A stretch of 64,000 nucleotides of DNA from Blastococcus sp. CT_GayMR20 (GCF_004570345.1 NZ_SPQM01000011.1:7957-71956); one strand, 5' to 3'; shown: positions 29,068 through 37,871, counted from the stretch's first letter. Numbers and translations: made by a program. Notes: a model not told the origin generated them from the letters alone.

Positions 29068-29789
29068 GCGCGCCGGTGCTGCTCCTGTCGCGCGTCACCC
29101 GGGAGCACCTGCAGGGGGACGCGGTCGTGCACGCCCTGCGCGGCGTCGACCTCGCCGTCCGTGCAGGTGAGCTGGTCGCCGTCATGGGGCCGTCCGGCTC
29201 GGGCAAGTCGACCCTCCTGCACGTCGCGGGCGGGCTGGACACCCCCACCGCCGGTTCGGTGTTCGTCGAGGGCCGCGACCTCGCGACGCTGTCGGCATCG
29301 CAGGTGGCCGCCGTCCGCCGGCGAAGCGTCGGCTACGTCTTCCAGGACCTCAACCTGCTGCCGTCGCTGTCGGCCGTGGAGAACGTCTCCCTCCCCCTGG
29401 AACTGGACGGCGTCCGCGGCGGCATGGCCCGGCGCGCGGCACGGGAGGCACTCGACGAGGTCGGCGTCGGCGCGCTCGCCGGCCGCTTCCCCGACGAGAT
29501 GTCCGGGGGCCAGCAGCAGCGGGTGGCGATCGCGCGGGCCCTGGTCGGCCCACGCCGGCTGCTGCTCGCCGACGAGCCGACCGGCGCGCTGGACTCGACC
29601 ACCGGCGAGGAGGTGCTCCGGGTGCTCCGCGCCCGGTGCGAGGCCGGCGCCGCCGGCGTCCTGGTCACGCACGAGGCGCGGCACGCGGCCTGGGCCGACC
29701 GGGTGGTCTTCCTGCGGGACGGCGTCGTGGTCGACCAGAGCGGGCCCGTCGCGGGTGCGGAGTCGCTGCTGGCCGGGGGTGCTGCGTGA
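29064..29789 (+). CDS. ABC transporter ATP-binding protein, MacB/LolD type
   Basis: A 241-residue nucleotide-binding subunit. Walker A GPSGSGKST is at 42-50, the Q-loop lies in GYVFQDLNLLPSL, the signature is MSGGQQQRVAIARAL, Walker B is LLLADEPTGALDS, and the H-loop is in LVTHEARHA. The spacing and the LADEPTGALDS run match the LolD/MacB/FtsE branch, which works with FtsX-type permeases and often performs mechanotransmission rather than classical transport. The neighbour is exactly such a permease. Its stop codon lies inside the hairpin of the repeat element at 29786. Substrate unknown; resistance to a membrane-active compound is a common role for PadR-linked systems. Confidence 0.94.
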   Translation: MSAPVLLLSRVTREHLQGDAVVHALRGVDLAVRAGELVAVMGPSGSGKSTLLHVAGGLDTPTAGSVFVEGRDLATLSASQVAAVRRRSVGYVFQDLNLLPSLSAVENVSLPLELDGVRGGMARRAAREALDEVGVGALAGRFPDEMSGGQQQRVAIARALVGPRRLLLADEPTGALDSTTGEEVLRVLRARCEAGAAGVLVTHEARHAAWADRVVFLRDGVVVDQSGPVAGAESLLAGGAA

Positions 29790-29854
29790 GCGAGCTTGCG
29801 AGCTCACCCGAAGACACAGCGTCCGGAACGGGGCCGACGAGCGTCAGCGAGGAG
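29786..29854 (+). repeat. REP-like hairpin element carrying a Shine-Dalgarno block (member A)
   Basis: Stem GTGAGC (29786-29791) and GCTCAC (29802-29807) flanks GAGCTTGCGA. After 28 bases a 19-base block, GACGAGCGTCAGCGAGGAG (29836-29854), ends in GAGGAG five bases before the permease GTG. The element upstream of coxS (53232-53303) has the same layout with different but still complementary stem bases, and the same five-base gap to a GTG. Confidence 0.72.
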
Positions 29855-29859
29855 GTGCC

Positions 29860-32517
29860 GTGAGTGGATGGGTCGTGCGCTGGCGCCTCGCGCTGCGCAT
29901 CGCCCGGCGCGACGCACTCCGGCACCGGGGGCGGACACTGCTCGTGCTCGCCATGGTGGGCCTCCCGGTGATGGCCGTGGTCGGCGCGGACACGTTCTTC
30001 CGGACGGCGGACCTCAGTCCGGTCGAGGAGGCGGCGATCGCGCTGGGCTCGGCCGACGCGCAGATCGTGGGCGAGGCCCGCGAGCAGGTCTACGCCGATC
30101 CGGAGACCGGGGCCACCTGGCACCAGGGCGCGGCCGCTGCGGATCCGCCGTGGACAGCCGACGAGGTGGCCGGGCTGTTGCCGGAGGGCTCGCGCGTCGT
30201 GGAGACCGTCGAGGGCCGGGTGACCTACCGGACCGACGTCGGCCGTGCCGCCCTGACCGCCTTCGCCCGCGACTCGGGGGATCCCCTGCTCGACGGCACG
30301 TTCACCCTCGGCAGCGGCCGTCTGCCGCGGGAGGACGGCGAGGTGGCGATCAGCCGCCCCGTCGCCGACCGGGGGTACGTCATCGGCGACACGTTGGAGC
30401 TCACCACCGACGAGGTGTCCGCCCGCGTGGTCGGCGTCGTGTCCCGGCCCGGCCGGGACGAGCCGTTCCTGGTGCTCCCCGAGACCGGCGCCGACCTGCT
30501 CACCGGCCCGCTCACCCGGTTCCTCGTGAGGGTCCCCGGCGGCCTGGACTGGGCGGGAGTGCAGGAGCTGAACGCCCGCGGGCTCCTCGTGGTGTCCCGC
30601 GAGGTCGTCGCCGATCCGCCGTCCCCGGCCGAGTGGCTGCCGCCGGACGAGCCGGCCGACATGTTCGAGAGCGACCCGGCCGGGCAGGCCGTGCTGGCGC
30701 TGGTCGTCGCATCGGTGGTCCTGGAGGTCGTCCTTCTCGCGGGCCCGGCGTTCGCCGTCGGGGTGCGCAGGCAGCGCCGTGATCTCGCACTGATCGGCGC
30801 CGCCGGTGGGTCCGCGGCCGACCTGCGCCGCGTCGTCCTGGCCAGCGGTGTCGTCCTCGGTGGGGGAGCCGCCGTCCTGGGCGCCGGCCTGGGCGTGGTC
30901 CTGGCCCGCCTCGGCGGGCCGGTCGTCGAACCCTGGACCGGCCGCTCGCTGGGGCCCTTCGAGGTCCCGCTGCTGGACGTCGCCGTCATCGTCCTCGTCG
31001 GGTTCGTGGCCGGGCTGGGGGCGGCCTGGTTCCCGGCCCGGCAGGCTGCGCGGACCGACATCGTCGAGACCCTGGCCGGGCGCCGGGGTCAGGTCCGGAC
31101 GTCGTGGCGGTCCCCCCTCCTCGGGTTCGTGCTCGCCGCCGCCGGCCTGCTCCTCGTCGTCCTCGGGGCCCGTGGCGCCGAGATCGGGGTCGCGGCCGGG
31201 GCGGTGCTGTTGATCGTGGGTCTGGTGACCGCCTCGCCGTGGCTGGTGGGCCTGCTGGCGCCGCTCGGGAGCCGGCTCCCGGTCCCCGGCCGGCTGGCCG
31301 TCCGGGACGCCACCCGGAACCGCAGCCGCACCGCGCCGGCGATGGCCGCCGTCATGGCGACGGTCGCGGGGGTCACCGCGCTGTCGATCGGCAGCGCGAG
31401 TGACAGCGCCCAGGCCCGGCGCGACTACGTCCCCCTGGCACCGCTCGGCACCGCGCTGATCACCGGTGACATCGGCGAGCGGGCATGGGCCGACGTCGAG
31501 GCGGTGCTCCGCGAGCAGGCGCCGGAGCGGGCGGTCCACCGGATCCGGGCGGTGCCGTGGGTGAACGGCGCGATGCGCGAGCTGGCGGTGCTGCGGCCGG
31601 GCTGCTCCGGGTCGGTCGAGGAGTGTCGCTGGTGGCTGACCCAGCCCGTCACCGTCACCGGCGGCTACGGGGAGGTCGTCTCGCTCGACGCAGCGACGGC
31701 GCACGATCTGATCGACGCGAGCCTCCGGAACGACGTCGCCCGGGAACTCGGGGCCGGGCGCGTCGTGGTCCTCGGGACCGGCGCGGTGGCCGACGACGGC
31801 ACGGTCGCGCTGGCCACCGTCGAGTACGAGGACACCGGCGGCGGCCAGTACGAGGGCTCCGTCACCGCGACGGCGTCCCTGCCGGCCAGCTACGTACCGC
31901 TGCCGACGGGCGAGCTGGTCCAGTTGCCGGCGGTGATCCTCGTGCCACCCGTCCTGGCCGACCGGCTGCCGCTCGAGGTGCAGACGACGACGCTGGTGAC
32001 CGGTGGACCGGACGATCCCGTGACGCCGGAGCAGGAGCAGCAGATGCAGGAGGCGATCGGCGTCCTCTCCGGGGTTGCCGGAGTGTCGGTCGAGCGCGGC
32101 TGGCAGGACGACCTGGCGGTCGCCCGGTACGTCCTCTCCGGGCTGGCCGCGCTGCTCGTCCTCGTCGCGACGCTGACCGCCACCGGGTTGGCGCTGACCG
32201 ACGCCCGCCCCGACTTCGCCACCCTGGCCGCCGTCGGCGCCGCGCCGCGCACCCGCCGGCTGACGGCGATGGGCTCGGCCGCCGTCGTCGGTGGCGGCGG
32301 GGCGCTGCTCGGCGTCCTGGTCGGACTGGCGCCGGGGATCGCAGTGGCCTATCCCCTGACCGCGGGCGACGGCTTCGGCACCCCGGGCGGCCAGGCGGTG
32401 ATCGACGTCCCGTGGCTGCTGCTCGGCGGGGTGGCGGTCCTCGTGCCGCTGCTCGCGGTGGCTGTCACCGGCCTCGCGGTGCGGTCGGAGCTCCCGATGT
32501 CGCGGCGCATCGCCTGA
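29860..32517 (+). CDS. FtsX-type ABC transporter permease (large, two FtsX domains)
   Basis: An 885-residue membrane protein. A first membrane helix (TLLVLAMVGLPVMAVVG) is followed by an extracytoplasmic domain, a three-helix FtsX block in the middle containing the typical RRDLALIGAAGGSAADLRRV motif, a second extracytoplasmic domain, and a C-terminal FtsX block (FATLAAVGAAPRTRRL and following helices). This is the single-chain duplicated permease layout that partners MacB/LolD-type ATPases in Gram-positive bacteria. The start is GTG 29860 with GAGGAG five bases upstream; the frame is open far upstream, but that part is antisense-like translation inside the ATPase gene. It converges on the DUF3097 gene with only 18 bases between stops. 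Confidence 0.9.
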   Translation: MSGWVVRWRLALRIARRDALRHRGRTLLVLAMVGLPVMAVVGADTFFRTADLSPVEEAAIALGSADAQIVGEAREQVYADPETGATWHQGAAAADPPWTADEVAGLLPEGSRVVETVEGRVTYRTDVGRAALTAFARDSGDPLLDGTFTLGSGRLPREDGEVAISRPVADRGYVIGDTLELTTDEVSARVVGVVSRPGRDEPFLVLPETGADLLTGPLTRFLVRVPGGLDWAGVQELNARGLLVVSREVVADPPSPAEWLPPDEPADMFESDPAGQAVLALVVASVVLEVVLLAGPAFAVGVRRQRRDLALIGAAGGSAADLRRVVLASGVVLGGGAAVLGAGLGVVLARLGGPVVEPWTGRSLGPFEVPLLDVAVIVLVGFVAGLGAAWFPARQAARTDIVETLAGRRGQVRTSWRSPLLGFVLAAAGLLLVVLGARGAEIGVAAGAVLLIVGLVTASPWLVGLLAPLGSRLPVPGRLAVRDATRNRSRTAPAMAAVMATVAGVTALSIGSASDSAQARRDYVPLAPLGTALITGDIGERAWADVEAVLREQAPERAVHRIRAVPWVNGAMRELAVLRPGCSGSVEECRWWLTQPVTVTGGYGEVVSLDAATAHDLIDASLRNDVARELGAGRVVVLGTGAVADDGTVALATVEYEDTGGGQYEGSVTATASLPASYVPLPTGELVQLPAVILVPPVLADRLPLEVQTTTLVTGGPDDPVTPEQEQQMQEAIGVLSGVAGVSVERGWQDDLAVARYVLSGLAALLVLVATLTATGLALTDARPDFATLAAVGAAPRTRRLTAMGSAAVVGGGGALLGVLVGLAPGIAVAYPLTAGDGFGTPGGQAVIDVPWLLLGGVAVLVPLLAVAVTGLAVRSELPMSRRIA

Positions 32518-32535
32518 GGGCAGGAGGGTCCTCTT

Positions 32536-33354
32536 TCAGTCCGTGGTGACGAAGTCGATCAGCTCCTCGACGCGGCCCAGGAGCTGGGGCTCGAGGTCGG
32601 TGAAGCTCTTCACCCGGGCGAGGATCCGCTGCGCCCAGACGTAGCCGGTGTCGTCCTCCCACCCGAGCCGCGTGCAGACGCCGCTCTTCCAGTCCTCGCC
32701 CTTGGGGACGGTCGGCCACGCCTTGATCCCGACGACCTGCGGCTTGACGGCCTGCCAGATGTCGATGAAGGGGTGGCCCACGACCAGGGCGTGCTCGCCG
32801 GTGATCTGCTCGGCGATGCGGGACTCCTTCGAGCCCTTCACCAGGTGGTCGACCAGCACGCCGAGCCGTCGTCCGCGGGTGGGGCGGAAGTCCTTGACGA
32901 TGGCGGGCAGGTCGTCGACGCCGTGCAGCGGCTCGACGACGACGCCCTCGATGCGCAGGTCGTGGCCCCAGACCTTCTCGACCAGCTCGGCGTCGTGCTT
33001 GCCCTCGACGTAGATGCGCCCGGCGCGGGCGACCCGGGCGCGGGCGTTGTCGACGTACAGCGACCCGGACGCGCTCCGCAACGGCCCGGACGGCGCCGTG
33101 TGCTTCGGCCGCACCAGGACGACGGGGCGGCCGTCGACCCAGAAGCCGGGCCCGAGCGGGTAGCCGCGCACCTTGCCGAAGCGGTCCTCGAGGTGGACGA
33201 CGTCCTTCTCGCAGCGGATGACGGCGCCGACGAAGCCCGAGCTCGGGTCCTCGACGACGAGGTCCTTCTCGGCCTCCACCTGCGGCACCGGCTTCTTGAC
33301 GGTGCGCGGGTGGACCAGGTTGTCGTAGGGCGAGCGGGGAGGCACGCCCTCCAT
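32536..33354 (-). CDS. DUF3097 family protein
   Basis: A 272-residue soluble protein of the actinobacterial DUF3097 family; function not established. The N-terminus has a small beta-rich segment (DLVVEDPSSGFVGAVIRCEK) and basic strands around RYP/GPGFWVDGRP. In the middle, RIYVEGKHDAELVEKVWG resembles the first motif of Toprim domains (Glu in VEGxxDA), and the later LGVLVDHLVKGSKES could provide an acidic metal ligand; a nucleic-acid role is therefore an inference. The C-terminus is a helical segment ending FVTTD. The start is placed at ATG 33354; GTG 33345 is an alternative. It is transcribed away from the PRC-barrel gene. Confidence 0.85.
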   Translation of the reverse strand: MEGVPPRSPYDNLVHPRTVKKPVPQVEAEKDLVVEDPSSGFVGAVIRCEKDVVHLEDRFGKVRGYPLGPGFWVDGRPVVLVRPKHTAPSGPLRSASGSLYVDNARARVARAGRIYVEGKHDAELVEKVWGHDLRIEGVVVEPLHGVDDLPAIVKDFRPTRGRRLGVLVDHLVKGSKESRIAEQITGEHALVVGHPFIDIWQAVKPQVVGIKAWPTVPKGEDWKSGVCTRLGWEDDTGYVWAQRILARVKSFTDLEPQLLGRVEELIDFVTTD

Positions 33355-33684
33355 GCTGAGCACGGGTGCCCGCCAGGGTGGGTAGGACGCGCCGGGACGT
33401 GCGATCCGACACGCCCGGCGTCCCGGAGGATGACGCAGAGTCATTGCCACAGTGCAGCCATGTCGCCCGGCACGGAACCGGGTTGTGCGCGATCTACTGG
33501 GGCGCTGAACTGCGAAAACGCCGAGATCCGGTACGTAGGTGTGCCCGACGGTCACGCGTAGTCAGGCCTCCCGGCGTTCGAGGTCGGGTGTGTCGGGGTG
33601 GGCGGAATCGTTTCGGGGTCCTGATCTAGGTCACCCATTCGAGGGACCGCACCAGCCCCGTGCATGGATAGGAGCACCAAGACG
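33355..33684. other. 330-base divergent intergenic region
   Basis: No convincing gene. It must hold the divergent promoters of the DUF3097 gene and the PRC-barrel gene. Visible structure: CCGGGACG (33392-33399) pairs with CGTCCCGG (33419-33426), and ATGAC/GTCAT forms a 15-base dyad at 33430-33444. A GTTTCGGGG run near 33610 faintly recalls stress sigma-factor -35 elements, but no clear -10 follows. An 87-codon open frame (33366-33629) looks like random GC-rich translation. Confidence 0.6.
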
Positions 33685-34518
33685 ATGATCGGCACCGACA
33701 CCATCAGCCGCGTGATCGGCCAGGACGTGTACGACGAGTCCGGTGAGAAGATCGGCTCCGCGGCAGAGGTCTACCTGGACGACGAGACCGGCCAGCCCGA
33801 GTGGGTCACGGTGCGCACCGGCCTGTTCGGCACGAAGGAGTCCTTCGTGCCGATCCGGAATGCAGACCTGACCAACGACGGCGTGCGCGTACCGGTGAGC
33901 AAGGCCCGCGTGAAGGACGCCCCGAAGATCGACACCGACGGGCACCTGTCGCCGCAGGAGGAGCAGGAGCTCTACCGCTACTACGGCATGGGCGCCGGCA
34001 CGGACACCGCCATGACCACGGAGACGACGACCACCACGGGTATGGCGACCGGCACGACGAGCGACTTCGACGCCCGCGGCGCCGTCGGTCACGACACCTC
34101 CGGCCCGACCACCGACAACGCGATGACCCGCTCCGAGGAGCGGCTCAGCGTCGGCACCCGCTCGGAAGAGGTCGGCCGCGCCCGCCTGCGCAAGTACGTC
34201 GTGACCGAGAACGTCACCGAGACCGTGCCCGTCTCCCGTGAAGAGGTCCGCGTCGAGCGCGAGCCCATCACCGACGCCAACATCGGCAACGCCATGGACG
34301 GGCCGGCCATCTCCGAGGAGGAGCACGAGGTCGTCCTGCACGCCGAGACCCCGGTCGTGGCCAAGGAGGCCGTCCCGGTCGAGCGCGTCCGCCTGGACAA
34401 GGAGACCGTCACCGAGCAGGCCACGGTGACCGAGGGCCTCCGCAAGGAGGAGATCGAGGTCGACGGCGCACTGGAGACCGACCGCACGATCGAGACCGAC
34501 CGCGACCGGCGCATCTGA
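33685..34518 (+). CDS. PRC-barrel and DUF2382 domain stress protein
   Basis: A 277-residue acidic soluble protein. Residues 1-75 are a PRC barrel (VIGQDVYDESGEKIG, then EWVTVRTGLFGTKESFVPI). A Thr-rich linker follows (repeated TTT/TGM near residues 110-125). Residues about 150-270 are DUF2382 (YsnF/AvaK type), with the recurrent pattern RLRKYVVTENVTETVPVSRE, then VVLHAETPVV and ERVRLDKETV. Proteins of this build are usually induced by general or envelope stress in actinobacteria and cyanobacteria; the biochemical role is unknown. I chose ATG 33685 because homologues start at this MIxT segment and AGGAG lies ten bases upstream; ATG 33664 adds seven residues. A strong hairpin follows the stop. 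Confidence 0.88.
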   Translation: MIGTDTISRVIGQDVYDESGEKIGSAAEVYLDDETGQPEWVTVRTGLFGTKESFVPIRNADLTNDGVRVPVSKARVKDAPKIDTDGHLSPQEEQELYRYYGMGAGTDTAMTTETTTTTGMATGTTSDFDARGAVGHDTSGPTTDNAMTRSEERLSVGTRSEEVGRARLRKYVVTENVTETVPVSREEVRVEREPITDANIGNAMDGPAISEEEHEVVLHAETPVVAKEAVPVERVRLDKETVTEQATVTEGLRKEEIEVDGALETDRTIETDRDRRI

Positions 34519-34524
34519 ACGGCC

Positions 34525-34593
34525 CCCGGCGCACGCGCCGGGACATGAGGACGGCGGCGGCCGGTCGAGGACCAGACTCGACCGGCCGCCGTT
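34525..34593. terminator. Double hairpin terminator between PRC-barrel and MoxR genes
   Basis: A perfect 15-bp stem, CGGCGGCCGGTCGAG (34555-34569) with its complement at 34577-34591 around GACCAGA, is followed by TTCTCT. A smaller GC stem (34525-34542) lies just after the PRC-barrel stop. It probably ends the PRC-barrel transcript and insulates the cox-maturation operon. Confidence 0.7.
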
Positions 34594-34608
34594 CTCTGCG
34601 CAGGTGAG

Positions 34609-35535
34609 ATGCTCGCACCTGTGAGCGAGCCCACCGTCCGAACGATCGCCGACGAGTCCCCGACGTTCACCGGACCCGGGGAGCTCGCCGCGGCGCTCGA
34701 GGGCACCGGCTACCTGCCCGACGAGGGCCTCGCGACCGCCGCCTACCTGGCCCTGGTGATGCACCGCCCGCTGTTCCTCGAGGGCGAGGCCGGCGTGGGG
34801 AAGACGGCCCTGGCCCACGCGCTGGCGCAGGTCACCGGCCGGCCGATCTACCGGCTGCAGTGCTACGAGGGTCTCGAGGCCAGCCAGGCGCTCTACGACT
34901 GGGACTTCGGCCGCCAGCTGCTGCACCTCCGGGCCGCCGAGGCCGCCCATGCCGCCGACGACCCCGAGCGTCTCGAGGCGTCGCTCTACGACCGCCGCTT
35001 CCTGCTCGCCCGCCCGCTCCTCCAGGCACTGGAGGACGCGCCCAGCGTGCTGCTCGTCGACGAGATCGACCGGGCGGACGACGAGTTCGAGGCGTTCCTG
35101 CTCGAGGTGCTGTCGGACTTCACGATCTCCATCCCCGAGCTCGGCACCGTGCGGGCGACCACACCGCCGCTCGTCGTCCTCACCTCCAACCGCACGCGCG
35201 AGGTGCACGACGCGCTCAAGCGCCGTTGCCTGTACCACTGGCTCCAGCACCCCGACTTCGACCGCGAGGTCGCGATCCTGCGCCGCCGCCTTCCGGACGT
35301 CACCGAGCAGCTGGCTCGCGAGGTCGCCCGCGCCACCGGGAAGCTCCGCACGCTGGACCTGCTCAAGCCGCCCGGGATCGCCGAGGCGATGGACTGGGCG
35401 ACGGCGCTGCACACCCTGGGCGCCCGCGCGCTGGACCCCGAGCTGGCCGCCCGGACGCTCGGTGCGGTGCTGAAGTACCGGGAGGACACCGATCGGGTGC
35501 AGGCACTGGCCCGCGGGGCGATCTTCGGTGCTTGA
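34609..35535 (+). CDS. coxD: MoxR-family AAA+ ATPase (CoxD-like)
   Basis: A 308-residue ATPase. Walker A is GEAGVGKT (59-66), Walker B is LLVDEIDRADDEFEAFLLEVL, sensor 1 is VVLTSNRTREV, and the arginine-finger region includes HDALKRRCLYHW. In CO-dehydrogenase systems the MoxR-type CoxD, with the VWA protein CoxE, is known to help build the copper/sulfur-containing molybdenum site; that role is inherited from the family. The next gene here is a VWA protein overlapping by eight bases, and XdhC/CoxF follows, so this is a maturation operon. ATG 34609 is used; GTG 34621 is equally possible, and neither has a good ribosome binding site. Confidence 0.9.
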   Translation: MLAPVSEPTVRTIADESPTFTGPGELAAALEGTGYLPDEGLATAAYLALVMHRPLFLEGEAGVGKTALAHALAQVTGRPIYRLQCYEGLEASQALYDWDFGRQLLHLRAAEAAHAADDPERLEASLYDRRFLLARPLLQALEDAPSVLLVDEIDRADDEFEAFLLEVLSDFTISIPELGTVRATTPPLVVLTSNRTREVHDALKRRCLYHWLQHPDFDREVAILRRRLPDVTEQLAREVARATGKLRTLDLLKPPGIAEAMDWATALHTLGARALDPELAARTLGAVLKYREDTDRVQALARGAIFGA

Positions 35536-36661
35536 GGCCTCCCTGACCCGGCCGGAGCGGGACGTCGTCGACACCGTTCTCGGTTTCGCCCGCACGCTCC
35601 GCCACGCCGGCGTCGGCGCGTCCCCGGACCGGGTGGAGGCGATGATGGCCGCGCTCGGCTCGCTCGACGTGCTCGACCCGACCGCCGTGTACTGGGCCGG
35701 GCGCCTCACGCTGTGCAGCGGGCCCGACGACCTCGACCGCTACGACGCCGCCTTCGCCGCGTACTTCGCCGGCGAGGTTCCCCGGGCCGGCCGTCCGTCG
35801 GCCCTGCCCCCGGTGCAGCAGCTGGCCGCCTCCGCGCCGCTCGAGCTCGGCACCGGGGACGTCGACGACGCACCGGACTCCCCCGAGCTCGCCGTGCAGG
35901 CCAGTCCCGACGAGGTGCTGCGGCACCGCGACGTCGCCGACCTGACCGCCGCCGAACGCGACCACCTGCGCCGGCTGTTCGCGCTCCTGGCGCCGGCCAC
36001 CCCGATGCGCCCCTCGCGGCGCCGCCGGCCCAGCCTGCGCGGCGCCGTGCACCCGGCCCGCACCGTGCGGTCGGCGCTGCGCGACGGCGGTGAGGTGCGG
36101 CGGCTGCTGCACCACCGGCGGCAGCCGCGTCCGCGCCGCGTCGTCCTGCTGGTCGACGTCTCCGGGTCGATGTCGCCGTACGCGGACGCGCTGCTGCGGT
36201 TCGCGCACGCCGCCGTACGCGCCTGGCCGGCCTCGACCGAGGTGTTCACGATCGGCACCCGGCTGACCCGCGTCACTCGGGAGATGCGGCAGCGCGACCC
36301 GGACAAGGCGCTGGCGGCCAGCGGCTCGGCGATCCCCGACTGGTCGGGCGGGACACGGCTGGGCGAGGTGCTCAAGGCGTTCCTCGACCGGTGGGGCCAG
36401 CGTGGCACCGCCCGCGGCGCGGTCGTCGTCTTCTGCAGCGACGGGTGGGAGCGCGGTGGGACGGATCTGCTCGCCCAGCAGATGGTCCGGCTCCGGCGGC
36501 TCGCGCACTCCGTCGTCTGGGTGAACCCGCACAAGGGGCGCCGCGGGTACGAGCCGTTGACCGGGGGGATGCAGGCGGCCCTGCCGTCGGTCGACCACTT
36601 CGTGTCGGGGCACAGCATGGCCGCGTTCGAGGAGCTGACGAGAGTGATCCAACATGCGTGA
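35528..36661 (+). CDS. coxE: VWA-domain protein, CoxE-like
   Basis: A 377-residue cytoplasmic protein. The first 190 residues are helical and basic toward the end (PSRRRRPSLRG). A von Willebrand A domain follows, with a complete MIDAS DxSxS at D210, S212 and S214 (LLVDVSGSMSPYADA), then SGGTRLGEVLK and VVVFCSDGWERGG. This is the architecture of CoxE, the metal-binding partner of the MoxR ATPase in molybdenum-hydroxylase maturation. GTG start at 35528 overlaps the end of the MoxR gene, indicating translational coupling. The XdhC-type gene follows after 47 bases. Confidence 0.9.
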   Translation: MLEASLTRPERDVVDTVLGFARTLRHAGVGASPDRVEAMMAALGSLDVLDPTAVYWAGRLTLCSGPDDLDRYDAAFAAYFAGEVPRAGRPSALPPVQQLAASAPLELGTGDVDDAPDSPELAVQASPDEVLRHRDVADLTAAERDHLRRLFALLAPATPMRPSRRRRPSLRGAVHPARTVRSALRDGGEVRRLLHHRRQPRPRRVVLLVDVSGSMSPYADALLRFAHAAVRAWPASTEVFTIGTRLTRVTREMRQRDPDKALAASGSAIPDWSGGTRLGEVLKAFLDRWGQRGTARGAVVVFCSDGWERGGTDLLAQQMVRLRRLAHSVVWVNPHKGRRGYEPLTGGMQAALPSVDHFVSGHSMAAFEELTRVIQHA

Positions 36662-36708
36662 AGTCGAAGGACCCCTCGACGGGGCCATCCGCGGGAAGGA
36701 GCTGTCCG

Positions 36709-37845
36709 GTGCGTGACGTGTTGGATGACTTGATCGGCTGGTGGCAGGCGGGGGAGACCGTCGGGATGGGGACGGTGGTCGCCACCTGGCGGTCGGCCCC
36801 CCGGCCGGCCGGGGCCTCGATGCTGGTCGGCCCCGACGGCACGGCGGTGGGCAGCGTCTCGGGCGGCTGCGTGGAGGGCGCGGTCTACGAGGAGGCCAAG
36901 GACGTCGTCGAGACGGGGGAGCCCACCCTCGAGCGGTACGGCGTGAGCGACGATGACGCGTTCGCCGTCGGCCTGACCTGCGGCGGGATCCTCGACGTGT
37001 TCGTCGAGTCCGTCTCGCGCGAGTCGTTCCCCGAGCTGGGGGAGGTCGCCGAGTCGGTCGAGAACCACGAACCGGTCGCCGTCGTGACCGTGGTCAAGGG
37101 CCCGGACGACCGGCTGGGCCGGCGGCTGGTGCTCTGGCCGGACCGGGAGTCGGGCACGCTCGGGCTGCAGCGCCTGGACGACGCGGTCGCGGCCGACGCC
37201 CGCGGGATGCTGGCCGCCGGTCGCACCGGACTGCTGCACGTGGGCCACGACGGGGAGCGGCGCGGCGACGACCTGACCCTCTTCGTGAACTCCTTCGCGC
37301 CGCCCGCCCGCATGGTCGTCTTCGGCGCGATCGACTTCGCCGCGGCGGTCGCCCGGGTGGGCGTCTTCCTCGGCTACCGCGTCACGGTCTGCGACGCCCG
37401 GCCGGTGTTCGCGACGCCGAAGCGGTTCCCGGACGCGCACGAGGTCGTCGTCGAGTGGCCGCACCGGTACCTCCAGGCCGAGGTGGACGCCGGGCGCATC
37501 GACGAGCGGACCGTGCTCTGCGTGCTGACCCACGACCCGAAGTTCGACGTCCCGCTGCTGGAGGTCGCGTTGCGGATCCCGGTGGCCTACGTCGGCGCGA
37601 TGGGGTCGCGGCGGACGCACGACGAGCGGGAGTCCCGGTTGCGGGAGGCGGGGCTGAGCGACGCGGAGATCGCCCGGCTGTCGTCGCCGATCGGGCTCGA
37701 CCTGGGTGCCCGGACGCCGGAGGAGACGGCCGTGTCCATCGCCGCCGAGATCATCGCCGGGCGCTGGGGGGGCTCGGGGGAGCGCCTGGCCGGCATCGAG
37801 GGCCCGATTCACCGGACAGCGGAACGCGCCGAGCCGGCGCTATAG
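36709..37845 (+). CDS. XdhC/CoxF-family molybdenum-enzyme maturation protein
   Basis: A 378-residue protein. The N-terminal XdhC/CoxI domain contains GSVSGGCVEGAVYEEA (about 48-62) with the conserved GGCVE; the second half is a Rossmann-like XdhC domain (MVVFGAIDFAAAVARVG, then VLTHDPKFDVPLL and VAYVGAMGSRRTHDERE). Family members bind molybdenum cofactor and support sulfuration and insertion into xanthine- or CO-dehydrogenases. The start is fixed at GTG 36709 by AAGGAG seven bases upstream. It is the third gene after MoxR and VWA. Its stop codon lies inside the XRE operator. CoxF and CoxI are both XdhC-like, and I cannot choose between the names. Confidence 0.9.
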   Translation: MRDVLDDLIGWWQAGETVGMGTVVATWRSAPRPAGASMLVGPDGTAVGSVSGGCVEGAVYEEAKDVVETGEPTLERYGVSDDDAFAVGLTCGGILDVFVESVSRESFPELGEVAESVENHEPVAVVTVVKGPDDRLGRRLVLWPDRESGTLGLQRLDDAVAADARGMLAAGRTGLLHVGHDGERRGDDLTLFVNSFAPPARMVVFGAIDFAAAVARVGVFLGYRVTVCDARPVFATPKRFPDAHEVVVEWPHRYLQAEVDAGRIDERTVLCVLTHDPKFDVPLLEVALRIPVAYVGAMGSRRTHDERESRLREAGLSDAEIARLSSPIGLDLGARTPEETAVSIAAEIIAGRWGGSGERLAGIEGPIHRTAERAEPAL

Positions 37846-37871
37846 CGGATCAGATATATCTTTCCCGCTAT
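37842..37871. promoter_or_regulatory. 30-base concentric palindrome over the XRE start codon
   Basis: Outer arms ATAGCGG (37842-37848) and CCGCTAT (37865-37871) and the inner palindrome AGATATATCT (37852-37861) share the centre 37856.5. The AT-rich core is striking in such GC-rich DNA and could also be the -10 region. The site covers the xdhC stop and the first two bases of the XRE start codon, so binding would block transcription initiation, as in autoregulated HTH genes. Confidence 0.75.

Noticed and set aside
33366..33629. 87-codon frame in the divergent region before the PRC-barrel gene
   Set aside because: No ribosome binding site, no recognisable domain, and it would occupy the shared promoter region.
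33604..33640. Stress sigma-factor promoter (GGAAT/GTTT-like) before the PRC-barrel gene
   Set aside because: A -35-like word is present, but no -10 match lies at proper spacing.
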